From Caryophanales bacterium UBA4365 (GTDB lineage: Bacteria > Bacillota_I > Bacilli_A > RFN20 > CAG-826): a stretch of 29,880 bases of DNA. A program made the translations under genes and the position numbers. The notes under the pieces were generated by a model that searched no databases, had not been told where the DNA came from, and saw only the letters and a list, made by a program, of their open reading frames with translations. This document shows positions 25,289 to 29,880 of this stretch, piece by piece; the first letter of the stretch is position 1, and each line of letters opens with the position of its first letter. Location of the stretch: the NCBI GenBank assembly GCA_002393905.1, contig DGSJ01000017.1:1-29880 (forward strand), given 5' to 3'.

Positions 25289-26254
25289 TTATTTTAAACT
25301 TTCTTTAACTTTTCCAACTAAATCATTTTTAGCGAGATTGTATGCTAAATTGACAGCGTTATAGAATGTACGAGCATCAGCGTTTCCGTGTGATTTAACG
25401 GCAATCTTATTCACACCAATAAGCATGGCTCCACCATAACGTTTATAATCCATTTTTGACTTAAAGTCTTTCATGCCGCCTTTAACAAATAAGTAACCGA
25501 TCTTGGTCAGGAAATTTTTCTTAAAAGCACCCTTCACCATATCACCGCACATTTTGCCAATACCTTCACTTGTTTTAAGGAAAACATTTCCAACAAAGCC
25601 TGGGAAGACAACAACATCAGACTCTCCATCTACAACGTGACGTCCTTCGACATAACCTTTAAATTGAGGATCTTCTTTCATCATGGAGTAGGCTTCAATT
25701 AATTCAGGTGTACCTTTGCCTTCTTCAACGCCATTAGAAATCAACATATATGTTGGGTTTTCAGTGCCATAAAGTGCTTTAGCATAGGCTTGGCCCATCT
25801 TCGCAAATTGGCAAAGTTCATGAGCATTGTTTTCAACTGATGCACCAATATCACAAAGGATGACATACTTATCTTTCTTGGTTGGGAATGGAGTTGTTAA
25901 TGCTGGACGAGAAATTCCGTCAATCTTCTTTAAGATTAAAGTACAAAGAGAAAGGAAGGCTCCGGTTGAACCAGCGGAAACAACACCATCAGCATTCTCA
26001 GTAATAACGTTACTAACCGCTTTATAAACAGAGGATTCCTTATCACGCATTGCTTGCATGACTGAGCACTCCATTGGAGCGATTGTGCTTGATGGGATGA
26101 CGCGTACCTTTTCTGATAAATCAGAAAGAACAGCTGGATCACCAACGCCAACGATTTCACAATCATCGTGTTCACTAACAAATTTATTAATTGCTTCGAC
26201 AGTGGCTTTATAACCATTATCTCCGCCCATTAAATCGACAACTAACTTAACCAT
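25289..26254 (-). CDS. plsX: phosphate acyltransferase PlsX
   Basis: Interconverts acyl-ACP and acyl-phosphate; acyl-phosphate is the PlsY substrate that starts phospholipid synthesis. 321 aa. Seen: VVDLMGGDNG at residues 5-14, SAGSTGAFLSL near 95-105, CDIGASVEN, and DGESDVVVFPGFVGNVFLK. AAGGAG lies just upstream of ATG. It follows fakA directly, joining fatty-acid activation to phospholipid entry. No fapR, fabD, fabG or acp follows. Confidence 0.96.
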   Translation of the reverse strand: MVKLVVDLMGGDNGYKATVEAINKFVSEHDDCEIVGVGDPAVLSDLSEKVRVIPSSTIAPMECSVMQAMRDKESSVYKAVSNVITENADGVVSAGSTGAFLSLCTLILKKIDGISRPALTTPFPTKKDKYVILCDIGASVENNAHELCQFAKMGQAYAKALYGTENPTYMLISNGVEEGKGTPELIEAYSMMKEDPQFKGYVEGRHVVDGESDVVVFPGFVGNVFLKTSEGIGKMCGDMVKGAFKKNFLTKIGYLFVKGGMKDFKSKMDYKRYGGAMLIGVNKIAVKSHGNADARTFYNAVNLAYNLAKNDLVGKVKESLK

Positions 26255-26263
26255 ATCTTCTCC

Positions 26264-27931
26264 TTATTCAACGCCAACGAGGAATGAATAGACTGGTTGA
26301 TCACCACGACGAATATCAATTTCGATATTCTCGTATTTCTTGGTAATCTTTTCCGCAATATTGTTCATTCTTTCATCATTGATATCAGCACCAACTAAAA
26401 CGGTAATGAGGAATGTTTCTTCATTAACCATCGCATCAAGTAAATCATAGAGAGCATGAGCAACACGTTTATGACAAGAAATAATTTTCTTTTCATAGAT
26501 ACCCATGAAGTAGTCTTTTTTCACTTCAACACCATTCATCTTGGTATCTTTAATGGCGTATGTAACAGAACCAGAATGAATATTCTTGAGTTCTTCTTTC
26601 ATTGTTTTGAAGTTTTCGGCTGGAGAAACGTCTTCATTAAAGACGGAGCAAGCAGCGATACCTTGTGGAATAGTCTTTGTTGGAACAACATAGACTTTAA
26701 ATTCATCAGATAAAACATCAGCAGCTTGGACAGCAGCCATCACGATATTGGAGTTATTTGGGAAAACATAAACTGTTTTAGCGTTACATTTACGGCAGGC
26801 ATTAGCAATGTCTTCGATAGATGGGTTCATTGTTTGACCACCGCTAACGATTTCATTTACACCCATTGCTGTAAACATTTCATCAATACCAGCACCAGCA
26901 CTGATGGCAACCAAACCATATTGTTGTGTTGGGACAGTTTTGACTGGAGCAGCTTGTTCTTCCTCTTTCTTCTTTAAAGAAGGTGGAGTTTGAAGCTTGG
27001 AATGTTGCTCGGTCATGTTTTCAACTTTGATTGTGACAAATTCACCATAAGATTGAGCAAAGGTGAGAATGTTTCCTGGATTCAAAGTGTGAATATGAAC
27101 TTTAACAATATCATCATCACGGACAACAACAATGGAATTACCACGTTCAATTAATGTTGCCTTGAATGCTTGTTCATCGAATTTTTCTTTTTCTTCAGCT
27201 GGGCCTAAACGCATAATAAATTCGGTACAGTAACCAAATTCATCATCTTTATCCATATCTCCGATTGGAGATTCGACTTTCGCTTTTTCATGGGAAGAAT
27301 TATCTTCGCGTTCAATAAATTTGCCTTTTAAGAAAGAAAGCATACCTTCGAAGATCTTAACTAAACCAGCACCGCCGGAGTCAACAACACCGACTTCTTT
27401 TAAAACTGGAAGAAGATCTGGGGTACGTTTAAGGGATTTTTTAGCTTCGCTAAGAAGTTTTTCCATCGCTTGTTCAATTTCGATTGAACTATCAGCGTAG
27501 TCATTTAAAGCAGCACTTGCTTCACGCACAACTGTCAGAATCGTTCCTTCAACTGGACGAATAACAGCTTTATAGGCAACTTTCGCACCATTTTTAAAAG
27601 CTTCAGCAAATGCTGGAGCAGAAATGGTTTTCTTTCCTTCTAAACTTTGAGCAAATCCACGGAAAATTTGGGATGTAATAACACCAGAGTTTCCACGAGC
27701 ACCCATTAAAAGTCCTTTAGCAAAGGTGTTCGCCACTGTGTAAACGTCATCGGCTTCAACGTCTTTAACGAATTTGGCACCGTTAGTCATAGTCATTGAC
27801 ATGTTCATGCCAGTGTCGCCATCTGGGACAGGGAAGACATTGAGAGCATCAACTTCTGGATAATGGTTATAGAGATTATTGCTCGCTGAGACAAACATCT
27901 CTTTCAAGGTTTTTCCATCAATTGTTTTCAT
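26264..27931 (-). CDS. fakA: fatty acid kinase catalytic subunit FakA (YloV/DAK2)
   Basis: Phosphorylates exogenous fatty acids presented by a FakB (DegV-type) carrier. 555 aa, equal to B. subtilis YloV. N-terminal DAK2 domain with the Mg-ATP loop PVPDGDTGMN at residues 34-43, LMGARGNSGVITSQIFRG near 77-94 and VDSGGAGL near 183-190; middle domain with FGYCTEFIMR; C-terminal FakA domain with VFPNNSNIVMAA. No FakB is in the window. ATG has GAGGT 8 nt upstream and a leader of about 70 nt. First gene of a six-gene operon. Confidence 0.94.
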   Translation of the reverse strand: MKTIDGKTLKEMFVSASNNLYNHYPEVDALNVFPVPDGDTGMNMSMTMTNGAKFVKDVEADDVYTVANTFAKGLLMGARGNSGVITSQIFRGFAQSLEGKKTISAPAFAEAFKNGAKVAYKAVIRPVEGTILTVVREASAALNDYADSSIEIEQAMEKLLSEAKKSLKRTPDLLPVLKEVGVVDSGGAGLVKIFEGMLSFLKGKFIEREDNSSHEKAKVESPIGDMDKDDEFGYCTEFIMRLGPAEEKEKFDEQAFKATLIERGNSIVVVRDDDIVKVHIHTLNPGNILTFAQSYGEFVTIKVENMTEQHSKLQTPPSLKKKEEEQAAPVKTVPTQQYGLVAISAGAGIDEMFTAMGVNEIVSGGQTMNPSIEDIANACRKCNAKTVYVFPNNSNIVMAAVQAADVLSDEFKVYVVPTKTIPQGIAACSVFNEDVSPAENFKTMKEELKNIHSGSVTYAIKDTKMNGVEVKKDYFMGIYEKKIISCHKRVAHALYDLLDAMVNEETFLITVLVGADINDERMNNIAEKITKKYENIEIDIRRGDQPVYSFLVGVE

Positions 27932-27985
27932 AATGATTACCTCTTTTATATATTTCGAAATAATAAAAGTACGAAATTAAAATCT

Positions 27986-28003
27986 AAGATAACAAGTTAT
28001 CTT
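27986..28003 (-). promoter_or_regulatory. inverted repeat at the fakA transcription start
   Basis: Perfect 8-bp arms AAGATAAC / GTTATCTT with a 2-nt centre, located where transcription should begin 7 nt after the -10. It could be a repressor operator or a 5'-end stabilising hairpin. It does not resemble the FapR operator as I know it. Confidence 0.55.
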
Positions 28004-28009
28004 GCCCGT

Positions 28010-28038
28010 AATATATCACTTTACATGTACGTTGTCAA
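28010..28038 (-). promoter_or_regulatory. fakA operon promoter
   Basis: Minus-strand TTGACA (28033-28038), 17-nt spacer, TATATT (28010-28015): 11 of 12 consensus bases. The first T of the -35 lies within the U-tract of the upstream terminator. Confidence 0.85.
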
Positions 28039-28064
28039 AAAAAGACAACCCTTAAGAGTTGTCT
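28037..28064 (-). terminator. terminator of the FucI-like gene
   Basis: Minus-strand AGACAAC...GTTGTCT hairpin (28043-28064, up to 9-11 bp with one G-U), then seven T. It begins 17 nt after the stop codon. Confidence 0.9.
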
Positions 28065-28080
28065 ATTTTTCGATTGATAT

Positions 28081-29262
28081 TTATTTTAGAAGGTCTTCAA
28101 TTTCCTTTTTATGAGAACCATAACAGATGACAATATGATTACCAAGAGGATCAGTTAATAAGGAAGAAATATCCTCATCAAATTCAACTTTCACCTGGGT
28201 CCTACAAAGGTCATTTCGACCAAGATTTGCGGTGATTTTACCTTCAAATGCTTGGAATTTCGACCAATCTTTATTCACTTTTAAGACGGTTACTTTTCCG
28301 AGGTTTAATCGCCCAGCAATGCCTAATCCAATGCCGCTTTCAAAGTGCGTATCAAACTTAAAAGAAAGACACATATCAAGAGGGAGTGTGCAATGTGCGA
28401 AATAGGCATATTTTTCTTTGGCGTTAATGTAACTTGGGTTAACTTGGAACGAACTTTGATGAGTCACTTTTCTAACAAGTGCCATCGTGAGCATTGTTGG
28501 AACATCACCTTCACATGTCGCGATGTAGCCATCTTTATTTAACATCGCTAAAGCCAAGCAAGAAGTGTTGTGATAGATTCCAAGTAGATCAAAACAACGA
28601 ACAGTTAAGCCATTTAAGTTATGTTTGATAATGATGTTTCTTAAGGCCGAATAAATTCGTAATGCGCCTTTTAAAGTTTCTAAAGAAACTTTTTCATTTA
28701 AATATGGTTCAAAAACAATTGGATCAACAACTTCTTTTGCCTGATCAATTTCTTTCTTAAATTCATCAATGGAAATATCGACTAAGTCGACTCCAAATTT
28801 CTTCTTTAGTTCATCGTAATCAGTAATTGAGGAGATCAGCCAGTCAGATGGTTTTCCTACCACACCAAGTCTAAGACCACTTAAGATTTGAACATTCTTT
28901 GTAATATCTTTTGCGCTTCCTTTTTTCAGCTCAACTTTGGCCATATTAATGACTTCGGTTGGATCACCATGAAGAAGGATGAATCGACGCTTCTTTTGCG
29001 CTAAAAAGGAACAAATCTCTAAGGATGCTGGAAGAGAGTTGTTTGCTCTCGTCGCCACAATAATATGTGGCTCAGGAAGCGATAAATACATCTCTTTAAA
29101 CTGTTCTTCTGTTCCACCACTTTCAATAAAAATCACCGGCAATTCACCAACAAACGCGTTAAATTCAGGGGATTTTTCTAACATGGGAACATATGCATTT
29201 TGTTGATCCAAAAATAAACGAGGATCGCTAGAAATTTTACTACGTAAATTAATTATTTTCAT
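28081..29262 (-). CDS. L-fucose/L-arabinose isomerase-like protein
   Basis: 393-aa protein with the two-part layout of the FucI/AraA superfamily: an N-terminal half of Rossmann-like repeats (LPVIFIESGG, HIIVATRANN, GLRLGVVGKPSDW) and a C-terminal part with LTVRCFDLL, CEGDVPTMLTMAL, AHCTLPLDM and a closing beta-rich barrel. Likely metal ligands are the Glu and Asp of CEGD and the His of AHCT, by analogy to the family. It probably interconverts an aldose and ketose or a related sugar acid; the substrate cannot be named and no transporter or kinase is adjacent. It lies 41 nt after 5S rRNA, has its own promoter at 6 nt from ATG, and a strong terminator. Confidence 0.65.
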   Translation of the reverse strand: MKIINLRSKISSDPRLFLDQQNAYVPMLEKSPEFNAFVGELPVIFIESGGTEEQFKEMYLSLPEPHIIVATRANNSLPASLEICSFLAQKKRRFILLHGDPTEVINMAKVELKKGSAKDITKNVQILSGLRLGVVGKPSDWLISSITDYDELKKKFGVDLVDISIDEFKKEIDQAKEVVDPIVFEPYLNEKVSLETLKGALRIYSALRNIIIKHNLNGLTVRCFDLLGIYHNTSCLALAMLNKDGYIATCEGDVPTMLTMALVRKVTHQSSFQVNPSYINAKEKYAYFAHCTLPLDMCLSFKFDTHFESGIGLGIAGRLNLGKVTVLKVNKDWSKFQAFEGKITANLGRNDLCRTQVKVEFDEDISSLLTDPLGNHIVICYGSHKKEIEDLLK

Positions 29263-29268
29263 AAGTCA

Positions 29269-29274
29269 ATTATA
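29269..29274 (-). promoter_or_regulatory. -10 element of the FucI-like gene, predicted leaderless start
   Basis: Minus-strand TATAAT preceded by TG, 6 nt before ATG 29262; a poly-T stretch lies directly upstream. No -35 and no SD. Confidence 0.6.
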
Positions 29275-29303
29275 CAATAAAAAAATCCGCTTAAAAAGAA
29301 AAA

Positions 29304-29415
29304 GCCCAGCAGCTCACTATTCTCCCCGGCGAACCGGATACCTTCGTCACTACGGTGCTTAACTTCTGTGTTCGGGATGGGAACAGGTGTGTCCACCGCG
29401 CCATCGCCACCAGAC
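29304..29415 (-). rRNA. rrf: 5S ribosomal RNA
   Basis: About 112 nt. The minus strand carries the conserved core CCATCCCGAACACAGAAGTT and AGCACCGTAGTGACG; the two ends pair as helix I with several G-U pairs. A T-rich tail follows the 3' end and may serve as part of the operon terminator. Edges are set by the helix and may be off by a few bases. Confidence 0.95.
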
Positions 29416-29534
29416 TTTTTCTTTTTCGAGTCTGTTCTTTGAAAACTAGATATTAAGTTACATGTTCTAAGCTAAGTTATTACGTTACCCTATATTTTAT
29501 TACTTTTTCGATTTAAATCTTAAAAATTTTATGA
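29416..29534 (-). other. 23S-5S internal transcribed spacer
   Basis: About 119 nt, AT-rich, no tRNA. It contains ATCTAGTTTTCAAAGAAC (29434-29451 on the minus strand), a spacer motif typical of Bacilli rRNA operons, where a complementary copy precedes the 23S and the two pair to form the processing stalk cut by RNase III. Confidence 0.7.

Positions 29535-29880
<346 letters not shown>

Noticed and set aside
28345..28542. Short plus-strand frames over the FucI-like gene and over polC
   Set aside because: No SD, no promoter, no recognisable features; they reflect codon bias of the real genes.
1..29262. Alternative genetic code (UGA as Trp), as in mycoplasmas
   Set aside because: Trp codons read TGG (for example the start of rseP) and several genes stop at TGA (trmFO, lepB, rbgA).
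29416..29534. tRNA gene between 23S and 5S
   Set aside because: No cloverleaf or TPsiC-like GGTTCGAAT motif seen.

Overview
The window comes from a low-GC Gram-positive-type bacterium. All nine transcription units fit the Bacilli/Firmicutes pattern: a PolC-type replicative polymerase, Shine-Dalgarno (SD) sites inside operons, and a gene order that follows the Bacillus subtilis chromosome from fakA (yloV) to polC almost step for step. UGG encodes Trp and UGA is a normal stop, so this is not a code-4 mycoplasma. Many genes found between these landmarks in B. subtilis are absent here (fapR/fabD/fabG/acpA, smc, hslVU/codY, flagellar genes, proS). This suggests a reduced, possibly host-associated lineage on the Bacilli/Mollicutes branch. 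That placement is inference and no species is claimed.

Layout, in transcription order from the right edge on the minus strand: 3' part of a 23S rRNA, then 5S rRNA, then an L-fucose-isomerase-like gene; an operon fakA-plsX-rnc-ftsY-ylxM-ffh (fatty-acid activation, phospholipid initiation, RNase III, SRP pathway); rplS alone; lepB-rbgA-rnhB-dprA; topA alone; trmFO-xerC; rpsB-tsf-pyrH-frr (translation factors and UMP kinase); uppS-cdsA-dxr-rseP-polC (isoprenoid and phospholipid precursors, site-2 protease, DNA polymerase III alpha; polC runs off the left edge). The only plus-strand unit is rpsP-khpA-rimM-trmD. It looks like a local inversion that cut rplS away from trmD.

The most interesting content is in the very short intergenic regions. 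Four transcription units (uppS, trmFO, lepB, the FucI-like gene) have a perfect TATAAT only 6-7 nt before the start codon, and topA has a full -35/-10 promoter 11 nt before its ATG. Their mRNAs should be leaderless or nearly so. The r-protein operons (rpsB, rplS, rpsP) and fakA instead have real 5' leaders with strong SD sites, and rpsB has a multi-stem leader that could be a new autoregulatory RNA.

Signals are also nested in each other. The rpsB -10 lies in the loop of the xerC terminator, and the fakA -35 overlaps the U-tract of the upstream terminator. The topA and ffh terminators include their own stop codons, and the trmD terminator sits inside ffh. A terminator-like hairpin hides the dprA SD.

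Several long reading-frame starts can be corrected from promoter or SD positions: frr 9161, xerC 12921, trmFO 14197, topA 16315, lepB 19463, rnhB 17893. Apart from rRNA there is no gene-free stretch over 300 bases. I see no tRNA, CRISPR array, insertion sequence or prophage.
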